A stretch of DNA of 64,000 bases from Desulfobacter vibrioformis DSM 8776 (GTDB lineage Bacteria > Desulfobacterota > Desulfobacteria > Desulfobacterales > Desulfobacteraceae): positions 1-64,000 of the forward strand of contig NZ_JQKJ01000013.1 of the NCBI RefSeq assembly GCF_000745975.1, given 5' to 3'. The translations under genes and the position numbers were made by a program. The notes under the pieces are model-generated. The model was not told the origin of the DNA. It searched no databases and was given only the letters and a program-made list of their open reading frames with translations. Shown piece after piece: positions 37,128 through 45,503 of this stretch; the stretch's first letter is position 1, and each line of letters opens with the position of its first letter.

Positions 37128-38000
37128 CTAATGGGATTTGGATTCAGGGCGTTTGCGTTCATTATCAATTTGTAATGTCAATGAAGCCGTCAGCTTCATC
37201 TGCAGATATTTGTCCTTCTCCTGCTCAGGTGCATCCACTTTAATAAAATACCGGATAAACCACCTGCCCGGATTGGGTAGAGGAATGGAAACCTTAGATC
37301 CATTAACGTTTGTGTGCGGGTAAAAATTGTCTTCAGCCAGGGTGGAAAACCCCATGTACGTGGCATCCCAGGTCCCTTCGCCTGTATATGGCTTCCCATC
37401 CAGGACAACTTGAAGTTCCAGGGTATCCCCGGGTTTGAGGCCAAAAATATCGGTTGCAGGTATAAGTTCCAGGGGCAGACCCAGATTTGCAGGAAAAGGC
37501 CCTTTGGGGATGCCGCATTTAACATAGGTTTTGGCGTATTGTTTGGAATAGTAGCTTGTTATTACCGTGCCAAGCCGATTTTTGATCTTGTCAATGGATT
37601 TGATGGCATGCCGTTCTTTGCCGTTGGTATCCTTGAAAAAGGTGTAATAGCCTGGCGTTGTTTGCGCTGTCACCCCCCAGATACCGGGGGCATTGTATTC
37701 CACCATGTGCGAATGCAGTCCCTTGGCGTCCATGATCTCAACGACCCGGGCCTTGCCGTCAGGGGCGATCACCTGGACCAGGTTCAGTTTTTTGCCCCGG
37801 ATGGCGTCGGCCACGGGGATGAAGTGGCCGTAACAGAAAAAAAACGGAATGGATTTGCCTTCATCGACCGTGAACCGGGTGGGCTGGATGTAAAGGGTGT
37901 GGCCCAATGCACTGGCTGCCGTAAGACAGATCAGTGCCGGGATCAGAAAAGGTAGAAAACTGTGTGCTAAACGGGAATGGGCATTGGTATGTTGTGTCAT
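37128..38000 (-). CDS. DUF4198 secreted protein, NikK/NikM-like
   Basis: A 290-residue exported protein with a signal peptide (about 12-33, FLPFLIPALICLTAASALGH). After cleavage it begins with HTLYIQPTRFTVDEG, the usual start of DUF4198 proteins, which accompany nickel or cobalt transporters. The remainder is beta-rich (GDTLELQVVLDGKPYTGEGT). It starts immediately after the TAA of the Cys-rich gene and closes the FeoAB/ABC cluster. A metal-binding accessory role in the periplasm is likely; the metal is unknown. Confidence 0.8.
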   Translation of the reverse strand: MTQHTNAHSRLAHSFLPFLIPALICLTAASALGHTLYIQPTRFTVDEGKSIPFFFCYGHFIPVADAIRGKKLNLVQVIAPDGKARVVEIMDAKGLHSHMVEYNAPGIWGVTAQTTPGYYTFFKDTNGKERHAIKSIDKIKNRLGTVITSYYSKQYAKTYVKCGIPKGPFPANLGLPLELIPATDIFGLKPGDTLELQVVLDGKPYTGEGTWDATYMGFSTLAEDNFYPHTNVNGSKVSIPLPNPGRWFIRYFIKVDAPEQEKDKYLQMKLTASLTLQIDNERKRPESKSH

Positions 38001-38189
38001 TTATTTTTCCTTTGTTTCTGCCTCTTCCATGGAATCGAAAATGGCGTTTGACCTGTTTTTTTTGCTGCCTGCGCATGCATTACATCCGGCACACGAGGGG
38101 GAATCAGCATTTTTTATTTTTTTCCATTGCCGGTAAAGGTAGAAAACCGCACCACACACGGCAGCGGCGACAATCATGTTTTCAATCAT
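38001..38189 (-). CDS. FeoB-associated Cys-rich membrane protein
   Basis: A 62-residue protein. The start at 38189 has TTAGGAG before it. One membrane segment (MIENMIVAAAVCGAVFYLYR) is followed by a Cys cluster CAGCNACAG and a charged tail. This is the arrangement of the small FeoB-associated family, thought to help FeoB-dependent iron entry. Its presence here, seven genes after feoA, supports a single iron/metal cluster. Confidence 0.8.
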   Translation of the reverse strand: MIENMIVAAAVCGAVFYLYRQWKKIKNADSPSCAGCNACAGSKKNRSNAIFDSMEEAETKEK

Positions 38190-38199
38190 TATTTTTCTC

Positions 38200-39483
38200 C
38201 TAATCACTGATAGTTGCGATAACCATGGCAACCAGTCCGTAAAGCCCGGTCAGGGCCACCGTGGCTGTCCGCATACCCCGGGGCCATTGGCCTGTAAATA
38301 TTTTTGCACCACCGGCAAAGAGCAGTGCACAGATGCCCATGCCGGACAAAGACCATATGGTGCCGGGCACGAGCCTGGCCTTGACATACCTGCTGTCCGG
38401 GGTGGGGCCAAGTGCCAGGGCAAAGGGAAACAGCAGATTCCGGAACCGGGTCGCGGGTGTGGCAGTGGCCCTGGACATGGTGTGCTCATAACGTTTAACC
38501 GGAGAAAAAGAGTCGTCCAGGAGAACTGCCCGTATCACCGTACCATCGGAATACACCGCCGTGCAGTACAAGGGATTAAAAATCAGTTTCAAGTCCATAC
38601 GGTCAGGATCAAAATTGTTTAACGGCAATGGTATCAGCCGGTAGTTGTCATAGGACATAAGGCTGATGCCGCCGTTGCCCTCAAGGGCTAAACCGTAAAA
38701 TTTCTTCTGGCTGTTTTCAGATACCTGGATGGCCCTGATCCTCAATTCAGGCGAAATCGGGGTTTTCTTGATCTCAGGTTTGTCATTCACCCGTTTGACA
38801 TGAAAAACATGATAATCGCGGTCCACAATGAACACACCTTCGTCAAAGGGTTTAAGCACCGAAAATTTACCGTTCACAGATCTGGCAGGGAATTTAAATC
38901 CCTTTTTTTTAAGGGTATAGGTGTACATTTTTGTGAACACCGGATCCACAGCATTCTCATCGGCATTGATGAACTCCATATCACTGTCAGTCATGCGGAA
39001 CCGGTCTTCGGGAAAAACTAGCCTGGCCTGGCCCGGGTTGGATTCCAGCAGGGGGTAGAACGGCACATGGGGGGATTTTTCAGCAAGATCTTTGGCCTTA
39101 AGCTCAAGAACACGGCGCTGGGCCTTGATCGTTATTTTATCAAAGGTCTGTCCGTTCAGGGTTATGGGCAGAAGGCCCCGGATCTCCATGTTTTTATAGT
39201 AGATAAACGGCAGATGGCGTTCAAAGGTTTTGCGGGGCACATAGGTGCCGTCCGCTTTCATATAAGCCTGGTTGCTGTGGTGGTCCAAGGCAAATCCTTT
39301 GGCAGGGTCCGGCACCTTTCCCACTATTTTTTCCATTAGAATAAAGTCCTGGCTCACAGGGCTGTAGAACAGATGGGTTTTTTCAACTTCATCCATAAAA
39401 ATTTTGTCATACAGCATGGGCAGATATACCGCAGATACCAGGATGACCAGGACATAATAAACGGCCTGCGCTTTGGGATTCAT
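38200..39483 (-). CDS. DUF4857-like membrane protein
   Basis: A 427-residue protein. The start at 39483 has AGGAGGGTAGGATA upstream and overlaps the permease stop by one base. A membrane helix at the N terminus (about 8-26, VYYVLVILVSAVYLPMLY) precedes a large extracytoplasmic domain with propeller-like strands, and two or three helices end the protein (WSLSGMGICALLFAGG, TATVALTGLYGLVAMVIA). The family assignment is from remembered resemblance and genomic context with a small ABC exporter. Function unknown. Confidence 0.65.
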   Translation of the reverse strand: MNPKAQAVYYVLVILVSAVYLPMLYDKIFMDEVEKTHLFYSPVSQDFILMEKIVGKVPDPAKGFALDHHSNQAYMKADGTYVPRKTFERHLPFIYYKNMEIRGLLPITLNGQTFDKITIKAQRRVLELKAKDLAEKSPHVPFYPLLESNPGQARLVFPEDRFRMTDSDMEFINADENAVDPVFTKMYTYTLKKKGFKFPARSVNGKFSVLKPFDEGVFIVDRDYHVFHVKRVNDKPEIKKTPISPELRIRAIQVSENSQKKFYGLALEGNGGISLMSYDNYRLIPLPLNNFDPDRMDLKLIFNPLYCTAVYSDGTVIRAVLLDDSFSPVKRYEHTMSRATATPATRFRNLLFPFALALGPTPDSRYVKARLVPGTIWSLSGMGICALLFAGGAKIFTGQWPRGMRTATVALTGLYGLVAMVIATISD

Positions 39484-40154
39484 TATCCTACCCTCCTGCA
39501 GCGAAATCTGAATACCGGTAAAAGCACTGCCAGCATCATCAACCCCAGGGGTACACTGAGCAGTGCCAGACATGGTTCGTATGCACCGGGGTCAACAGTT
39601 TGCAGGTAAAGCCCTGTGATGCCGGCCCCAATGAGCAGGTTGACTGCCTTGAGCCGGAAATTGGGTTCGAGCAACGCCAGTGCCATGCCAAGATAGGCGC
39701 CTGCCCCGGCCATGGTCCAGGGCAGGGCGGTGAGCAAACTGATTTTTATACCCTGCCAGGGAAAGAACAGGCCTGTAATCAGGCCAAGTCCGAAAAGGTC
39801 GGCCAGGGCCATGGCGCAATAAACGGTCAGCCCCACCAGAAGATGAGTCAGGGCCACAAACCCAGGAGGCACAGGCAGATGAAGGGAAAGGCGGAACCGC
39901 TCCCCCCACATTTCAGGAAGAAACTGAAAACAGGCAATCAGAATACCGGATAAAAGCGGGATATTTTTTAAAAGGCCAAAATGGATCTGGCCCAAGTGAA
40001 GTACGCGATACCACACCACCTCCGGGTGGTCCAGCATAAACAGCCTGCGGGTGGCAACATAGAGGTATAAAAGAATACAGATGTGGGCAGCGATCACCAG
40101 TAAGCCGGGTCCGCGGATTTTGAAAAATTCTTTTCGGAAAATGGCCTGAATCAT
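39483..40154 (-). CDS. ABC transporter permease-like membrane protein
   Basis: A 223-residue integral membrane protein with about six hydrophobic segments (ARGPGLLVIAAHICILLYLY near the N terminus; LLVGLTVYCAMALADLFGLG; LLTALPWTMAGAGAYLGMAL). It has no recognisable conserved signature but sits exactly between an ABC ATPase and a DUF4857-like gene, with one-base overlaps on both sides, so it is very probably the transmembrane part of the exporter. Confidence 0.75.
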   Translation of the reverse strand: MIQAIFRKEFFKIRGPGLLVIAAHICILLYLYVATRRLFMLDHPEVVWYRVLHLGQIHFGLLKNIPLLSGILIACFQFLPEMWGERFRLSLHLPVPPGFVALTHLLVGLTVYCAMALADLFGLGLITGLFFPWQGIKISLLTALPWTMAGAGAYLGMALALLEPNFRLKAVNLLIGAGITGLYLQTVDPGAYEPCLALLSVPLGLMMLAVLLPVFRFRCRRVG

Positions 40155-41065
40155 TAATACCTCCCCGTGTATCCGATGAATGCATCCTCAAGGCTTAAGG
40201 GAATAGTCTCAAGCAGGTTCCCGGGAATGTCTGTATTTTTAAGCGCATTTTCCAGTTCCCGGACCGGGGTGAACGTAAACAGATCCCAGTGATCCTTATG
40301 AATTTCAATATTTTTGAGCATGGGGCAGGCAGACAGCATCTGTTCCCGGTTCATGCCGGAGGTGCTGCCATTGGCTGAAACCGGCAACCGGAAGCAGGAA
40401 AAATCAGTTTTAAACTGCGCCAGGGAGGTGGTCATCAAATTTCCGCCGCGTTCTAGGAAGATCGCCTCATCTACAAAATTTTCCATATCCTGGATCACAT
40501 GGGAGGTTAAAAATACAGTGCGGTTCCCCTGGGCCAGATAGTCGCGCATTTCATCCAGAAACAGCCGTCTGTATCCGGCATCAAGCCCGATGGAATAGTC
40601 ATCAAGGAGCAGCAGTTCAGGCTGCTGGGCCATCAAAAGTCCCAGCACCACCTGGGAACGCTGGCCGCAGGACATCTGCCGGATCAGATGGCCTGGTGAA
40701 AGTCCAAGCTTTTTCACCATCCGGTAGTAAATGCGTTCATCCCAACTGGGATAGAAAGGGGCATAAAATTTTTCAATCTGACGGATGGACATGAATTCAT
40801 AGGCCAGATGGCCTTCAAACAAAAGGCCGATGCGGGCCCTGGCGGCCGGCGTCAGTGCATGGGAGTCTTCACCGAACACAGTACACCTGCCGGATACCGG
40901 CCTGAGAAATCCCATTAATATCTTAATCAGCGTTGTTTTACCCACGCCGTTTTTTCCCAGAAGCCCATAAATTTTTCCCGGCGTAATGGAAAAGTTCAGG
41001 TCTTTGTAGATATAGCGTTTGCCGTATCTATGGCTAAGATGTTCAACATGAATTACAGGTGTCAT
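40154..41065 (-). CDS. ABC transporter ATPase with Asp at the catalytic Glu position
   Basis: A 303-residue ATPase. Walker A LLGKNGVGKTTLIKI, signature MSCGQRSQVVLGL, and H-loop TSHVIQD are intact. Walker B reads LLLLDDYSIGLD, with Asp where Glu normally activates water, so hydrolysis may be slow or context-dependent. The C-terminal 90 residues are divergent. It pairs with the permease-like and DUF4857-like proteins. Confidence 0.9.
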   Translation of the reverse strand: MTPVIHVEHLSHRYGKRYIYKDLNFSITPGKIYGLLGKNGVGKTTLIKILMGFLRPVSGRCTVFGEDSHALTPAARARIGLLFEGHLAYEFMSIRQIEKFYAPFYPSWDERIYYRMVKKLGLSPGHLIRQMSCGQRSQVVLGLLMAQQPELLLLDDYSIGLDAGYRRLFLDEMRDYLAQGNRTVFLTSHVIQDMENFVDEAIFLERGGNLMTTSLAQFKTDFSCFRLPVSANGSTSGMNREQMLSACPMLKNIEIHKDHWDLFTFTPVRELENALKNTDIPGNLLETIPLSLEDAFIGYTGRY

Positions 41066-41365
41066 ATGGCATATTCTGGCAGGCGTCTGCAGCGGGCGGC
41101 AGAGGCCGCTTTTATGTTAAATATTTTTAGGATATAAGGAAAGTGCCGGGCCAGTTGGGAAATAATGCGATCCTGAAGGATGGCAGAAAGGTAAGGAAAC
41201 TGGGAAACTGTGGTCCGGCACTTGTATTGATTTGCAGCATCCGGCAGTTTTGGCGCGTATATAATGGCCCCGGTCATGGTTATCGGTTTTACAATCATGG
41301 TCAGGGCCATTGTAACAAGCCGCATCTGATTCGTGTATGCCTTAACTGCTGAATAAAATAGGCAT

Positions 41366-42178
41366 TTATTTCATATCCACAGCTGTGATCCAGATCACGG
41401 CGTCCCTGGAGCACTCTTTTCCTTTATAGGAACCTTCCGGGTCCAGGCCAAGGGCGGCAAATCCCCACCATCCGGCCTTGGGAATGCCAAAGGTAAATAC
41501 GCCGTTGTCATCGGCAAAAATGGTCTGCAGCACAAAGGCGTCCTGGGGGGCAACTGCCGAGGCTTGCCTGGCAAATGCTTTTTTATCCAGCAAGGGCTTA
41601 TGGTTCATGAATTCGATCTCAATTTCGGCGTTGGGAACAGGTTTGCCCTTGAACAGGACTTTGCCCTGAAATACATTGCCGGTCCAGCGGTCATAGGGTT
41701 TGCAAAGGGGGACGATTTCGCAGTCAAGACCTACAGGTTCCATCCAGGCACCGGGCTCTCCGCCTACATTGACGATCACTTTGGTGCTCTGCTGGATATA
41801 GGCATCTTCTCCAGCCTCAAAATAGGGTGCCGGTACCAGGCAGAATACATGGTCCCCCCCCCTGGCTGTATACTCGGTTTCATATGCTTTGCCGGAATTG
41901 GTCAGGCTTGTCCAGTTAATCGGGGTAAGGGTGGACAGCAGATCCGTTTTCTTGGGTTCGTTTTCCCCCCTGGAGCGGACAACGAAAAATTGTTCCGGAC
42001 TTCCCATGTCCATGGTGTGACCGGCTTCAAATGGGTGGGTGAACACCAGAGCCAAAGGGATTTTCCCTCCCTTGGTAAGGGCTGCTTCAGGCGTATAAAT
42101 CATCTGAAAGTGAGCAAATGCCGGTACCGTAAATGCCAGGATCGCCAGGGTGCTGATGGTGGTGATAACATGTTTCAT
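41366..42178 (-). CDS. DUF4198 secreted protein
   Basis: A 270-residue exported protein: signal peptide ending near AHFQ (LAILAFTVPAFAHFQMIYTP), then a DUF4198-type domain with LALVFTHPFEAGHTMDMG, DHVFCLVPAPYFEAGEDAYI and a carboxypeptidase-regulatory-like fold (GKPVPNAEIEIEFM). It ends with an Asp/Met-rich segment. The ATG at 42178 has AAGGAG 12 bases upstream; a TTG at 42184 has better spacing and would add two residues. Likely binds or delivers a divalent metal or assists the exporter; inferred from context. Confidence 0.8.
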   Translation of the reverse strand: MKHVITTISTLAILAFTVPAFAHFQMIYTPEAALTKGGKIPLALVFTHPFEAGHTMDMGSPEQFFVVRSRGENEPKKTDLLSTLTPINWTSLTNSGKAYETEYTARGGDHVFCLVPAPYFEAGEDAYIQQSTKVIVNVGGEPGAWMEPVGLDCEIVPLCKPYDRWTGNVFQGKVLFKGKPVPNAEIEIEFMNHKPLLDKKAFARQASAVAPQDAFVLQTIFADDNGVFTFGIPKAGWWGFAALGLDPEGSYKGKECSRDAVIWITAVDMK

Positions 42179-42226
42179 CTTCAAAATTTTCTCCTTTTTA
42201 ACGTTTTTGAGTATGCAGTGGCCGGG

Positions 42227-42553
42227 CTATTCGGTGATTTCCTTGCCGTCCACGGTAATTTCATGCCCTTCTCCGGCGTCAAACGCTACCTTGTAGTCGC
42301 CTGCGGGTTTTTTAAATGTAAACTCACTGTCGTCATCCATTTTGCCATTGATCAGCATCTTTCCGGTACCGTCTTCAACACGTATTTCAACGCCTGCGGC
42401 AGAAGATCCGTCGGAAAATCCGCCTTCGCAGGTTACACTTCCGTCGCCATTGTCATAGCAGGAACACAACGGGGTATGGGCCTGGCAAACCGGGGTCAGA
42501 AAGAATCCAAACACCATGGCAGCAAAGATTAATACAGATACTTTCAGTTTCAT
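42227..42553 (-). CDS. Small secreted protein with regulatory-like beta domain
   Basis: A 108-residue exported protein. The ATG at 42553 has AAGGAG upstream. The signal peptide (LIFAAMVFGFFLTPVCQA) precedes a mature part starting HTPLCSCYDNGDGSVTCEGG, which is Cys-rich, then a carboxypeptidase-D-regulatory-like strand region. It lies between feoB and a DUF4198 gene and probably works with them. No enzymatic residues seen. Confidence 0.7.
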   Translation of the reverse strand: MKLKVSVLIFAAMVFGFFLTPVCQAHTPLCSCYDNGDGSVTCEGGFSDGSSAAGVEIRVEDGTGKMLINGKMDDDSEFTFKKPAGDYKVAFDAGEGHEITVDGKEITE

Positions 42554-42596
42554 TTTTTTCTCCTTGTAAATTTGTAAAATTGGCCCGGCAGGCCAT

Positions 42597-45089
42597 TCAG
42601 GCAATGGCCTGCCGGACAGGGTCAAATTCTGATTTTGTTTTTATAAAGCCTGTGGCAATGGTTGTGCCCAGGGCCATTGCGTAAAAGACCCCCATGGCCT
42701 GGAGCCCGTTTAATCCCAGAAGGGTGCCGCCGGTAAATATTAACGTGGCCGCACTGATGCCCAGCACCATGGGATAAAACATGCCGAACAGCATCCACTT
42801 GACAGATCCGGACTGGAGTTTAACGGCAATGGAGGTGGCCAGGCACGGCGGGTAAAGCACCATGAACATCATCAGGGCCAGGGCATGAAGCGGCGTAAAC
42901 CCGTCTTCACTTTTGGCCATGCGTGATTCCAGGGAGCCGTCTCCGCCATCATCATTCTGTTCATACAAGGCGCCCAGGGTGGCCACAGCGCTTTCCTTGG
43001 CAGCAAAGGCTGACAGCAGCGCCACATTGACCCGCCAGTTAAATCCTGCAAATTGGGTTACAGGTTCCAGGGCGCGTCCCATTTTGCCCAAAAAGCTTGT
43101 ATTAATTCTTTCCTTGCGCATTTCCCGCAGCAGCCCTTTCCGGGTTTTAAACAGCTTTTTAAAGGATTTGTTTACCTTTCTGGCCACCTTATCCTTGCCG
43201 GGCTGGGCAATGGAAAAAAATTGCGGATTTATCTTCCGGTACTTTGCATTCAGGGCATCCGTGGCTTCAGGACCCTTTGCCAGCATCTTTTTATCCTTGT
43301 AGCTTTCCCAGTAGAGCACCATCTCCATAAGCTTGGCCCCGGCAAGTACTTCGGCGTAGGGCGTATGGGCAATGCTGTTCCTGAACTGGGTAATGGCCTT
43401 GTCTCTTTGGGCCTGAAAGTCAATTTTCCGCTGGGGTGAAATGCCGGGGAACTGCAAAAGGATAAAGATCACCACGGCCAGTGCCACCACAATGGAGGTG
43501 ATTTTTTTGATGAACATCCATACCCGTTCCAGGGCCCGGCCCACAACCCCCCTGAACGTGGGTAAATGGTAGGGGGGCATCTCCATGACAAAGGGTGAGA
43601 TGGGTTTGTCCTTGAGTACGGTGGTGGTCAGGAATTTGGACACGGGCAGTACCATTAAAAGGCTGATGGTGGAAATATAAAACATGGCCAAACCCTTGTG
43701 GGCGGCAAAGTAAATATTGATCAGCAGCACATAAAGGGGGACCTTGGCCAGGCAGTTGAGCATGGGAATGATCAAAATGGTGGCCAGCCTGGACCGCTCA
43801 TCCGGGATACCCTTGCAGGACATGACACCGGGCACGGCACATCCGCCCACATAAATGCCGCCAAGCACCATGGGCAGGGTGGACTGGCCGTGAAGGCCGT
43901 ACCGGCTGAACAGCCGGTCCATGATAAATGCCATTCGCGGCATGTAGCCGCTGTCTTCCATGACGGCGATCAGCCCGAAAAGAATAAAGAAAATAGGAAT
44001 GTAGTTGAGCAGGGCATTTACCGAATCCATCAGCCACAAAGCAAATGCCGAGATCAGGGGTACATCAATGAAGCCAGGGTCCGGGACCATGGCGGCCACA
44101 ACCCCCCGAAGCTTAGCCAGAAGCGGCCAGGTGTAGTTGGTCAGGTTGTATCCCTGGACAATGGAGAGATAATAAAGCAGCCAGATGACAGCCAACAGAA
44201 CAATGGGCCCCATGAATTTATGGCAAACCACGGCATCAATCCGGTCAGACATGGGTTTTTTCTTTTCAGCCGGCAGGGTCAGGCAGCCGGCAGCCACCTT
44301 GTCGGCTGCCGCATATCTGGCCTGGGCCACGGCAAGCGCTGTGTTCTGGTCATATTCCGCTTCAAATTGATTTTTCAAGCCATCCACACGGTCAAGGATT
44401 TTTGTGCCCTGGACACCTTTTTCCCTGATCAGTTTCCGGATCTCTTCATCCCCTTCCATGAGTTTGATGGCAAGCCAGCGGGCCGGATATGCTTCAAGGT
44501 CACCCGTATCCTGCCGGATCATTTCACAAATATTGTTGATAAAGGCTTCCATGGGGCCGTAATCCACCTTGAACCGGGCATGGAATGATTTTTTGCGTCC
44601 AGTGTCTGTTATGGCGTCAAACAGCTCTGTTTTTCCCAGGCCCTGTTTCATGGACGTGGCCACCACAGGCACACCTAAAATCCGGGTCAGTTTCTCTATA
44701 TCTATGGTTACGCCCCGGTTTTGCGCCACATCCATCATGTTCAGGTTCAGGATCATAGGGTTTTCCATCTCCATGACCTGGAATGTCAGGTACAGACAGC
44801 GCTTGATATTTGAGGCGTCCATGACATTGACCACGACATCGGGTTTGTCATTGAGGATAAAATCCCTTGATACCCGTTCTTCCGGGGAATAAAAGGTCAA
44901 AGAGTAGGTGCCGGGAAGATCAACCACGTCCACCCGGGTCTCCCCATATTTGTACCACCCGGACATTTTGTCCACAGTGACCCCGGGATAGTTGGCCACA
45001 TGCTGCTTGGCCCCGGTCAGGGCATTGAAGACCGTTGATTTCCCGCAGTTGGGCTGGCCGGCCAGGGCGACTAATAATCTGTCTTTCAT
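42597..45089 (-). CDS. feoB: FeoB ferrous iron transporter
   Basis: An 830-residue inner-membrane iron(II) permease. The cytoplasmic G domain has GQPNCGKSTVFNAL, VANYPGVTVDK, DLPGTYSL and LNMMDV. A helical GDI-like segment follows, then membrane gates with CAVPGVMSCKGIPDERSR and FNWRVNVALLSAFAAKE. An unusually long soluble insertion of more than 100 residues separates the first gate region from the second (after FPGISPQR, roughly residues 550-680). It overlaps feoA by four bases. Iron uptake under anoxic conditions. Confidence 0.95.
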   Translation of the reverse strand: MKDRLLVALAGQPNCGKSTVFNALTGAKQHVANYPGVTVDKMSGWYKYGETRVDVVDLPGTYSLTFYSPEERVSRDFILNDKPDVVVNVMDASNIKRCLYLTFQVMEMENPMILNLNMMDVAQNRGVTIDIEKLTRILGVPVVATSMKQGLGKTELFDAITDTGRKKSFHARFKVDYGPMEAFINNICEMIRQDTGDLEAYPARWLAIKLMEGDEEIRKLIREKGVQGTKILDRVDGLKNQFEAEYDQNTALAVAQARYAAADKVAAGCLTLPAEKKKPMSDRIDAVVCHKFMGPIVLLAVIWLLYYLSIVQGYNLTNYTWPLLAKLRGVVAAMVPDPGFIDVPLISAFALWLMDSVNALLNYIPIFFILFGLIAVMEDSGYMPRMAFIMDRLFSRYGLHGQSTLPMVLGGIYVGGCAVPGVMSCKGIPDERSRLATILIIPMLNCLAKVPLYVLLINIYFAAHKGLAMFYISTISLLMVLPVSKFLTTTVLKDKPISPFVMEMPPYHLPTFRGVVGRALERVWMFIKKITSIVVALAVVIFILLQFPGISPQRKIDFQAQRDKAITQFRNSIAHTPYAEVLAGAKLMEMVLYWESYKDKKMLAKGPEATDALNAKYRKINPQFFSIAQPGKDKVARKVNKSFKKLFKTRKGLLREMRKERINTSFLGKMGRALEPVTQFAGFNWRVNVALLSAFAAKESAVATLGALYEQNDDGGDGSLESRMAKSEDGFTPLHALALMMFMVLYPPCLATSIAVKLQSGSVKWMLFGMFYPMVLGISAATLIFTGGTLLGLNGLQAMGVFYAMALGTTIATGFIKTKSEFDPVRQAIA

Positions 45090-45310
45090 CTACGTTCCAC
45101 CTCAATAAACCGGGCTTCATCATGGCGCAGACTGATGAAATAACCGTCGATTTCCACTTCCATAGGGTCTTCAAGGGGGGCGTTGCGGACCACGTTCAGG
45201 ATGAGACCGGGATAAATACCCATATCCATCAGACGCTGGCCCAGTTTGTCCCTGATGGATAGTTTTTTGATTGTTCCGCTGTTGCCGGGTTTAAGTTCAT
45301 CCAGTGTCAT
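45086..45310 (-). CDS. feoA: FeoA iron-transport accessory protein
   Basis: A 74-residue SH3-like protein with LKPGNSGTIKKLS, RLMDMGIYPG and FISLRHDEARFIEV. The ATG at 45310 has AAAGG six bases upstream; an ATG at 45316 overlaps that site. It starts the FeoAB cluster and overlaps feoB by four bases. Confidence 0.93.
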   Translation of the reverse strand: MTLDELKPGNSGTIKKLSIRDKLGQRLMDMGIYPGLILNVVRNAPLEDPMEVEIDGYFISLRHDEARFIEVERR

Positions 45311-45430
45311 AATCATCCTTTCACTTAAATATTTTTTGTTTTTAAACTTTCTAAAATAATGAAATCTTGTTTTTTAAACGATATATACTGGGCAAATAAA
45401 TTATTTGTTAGCTTGATCTAATTCACAAAC

Positions 45431-45466
45431 GAATAACTTATTTTCATTTTTTAAGCTTTTTGTCAA
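45431..45466 (-). promoter_or_regulatory. Possible promoter and Fur-like site upstream of feoA
   Basis: On the minus strand a consensus -35 TTGACA (45466-45461) is followed after 18 bases by AATAAG (45442-45437), a 4-of-6 match to -10. A loose near-palindrome (GAAAATAAGTTATTC, 45445-45431) overlaps this -10. It only roughly resembles a Fur box, so this is tentative. Confidence 0.25.
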
Positions 45467-45503
45467 TTGTTTTTTAAGATTTGTGAGAGCGGGAAGTACG
45501 TCT

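Noticed and set aside
41062-41325. 87-codon minus-strand ORF whose stop overlaps the ABC ATPase start
   Set aside because: The ATGA overlap is suggestive, but there is no ribosome binding site, composition is unusual and nothing is recognisable. It stays as the possible content of the ~300-base gap between the DUF4198 and ATPase genes.
41564-42532. 322-codon plus-strand ORF
   Set aside because: Lies antisense to the DUF4198 and small secreted genes, which have signal peptides and ribosome binding sites; it is a shadow frame.
43698-44588. 296-codon plus-strand ORF
   Set aside because: Antisense to feoB, whose motifs are unambiguous.
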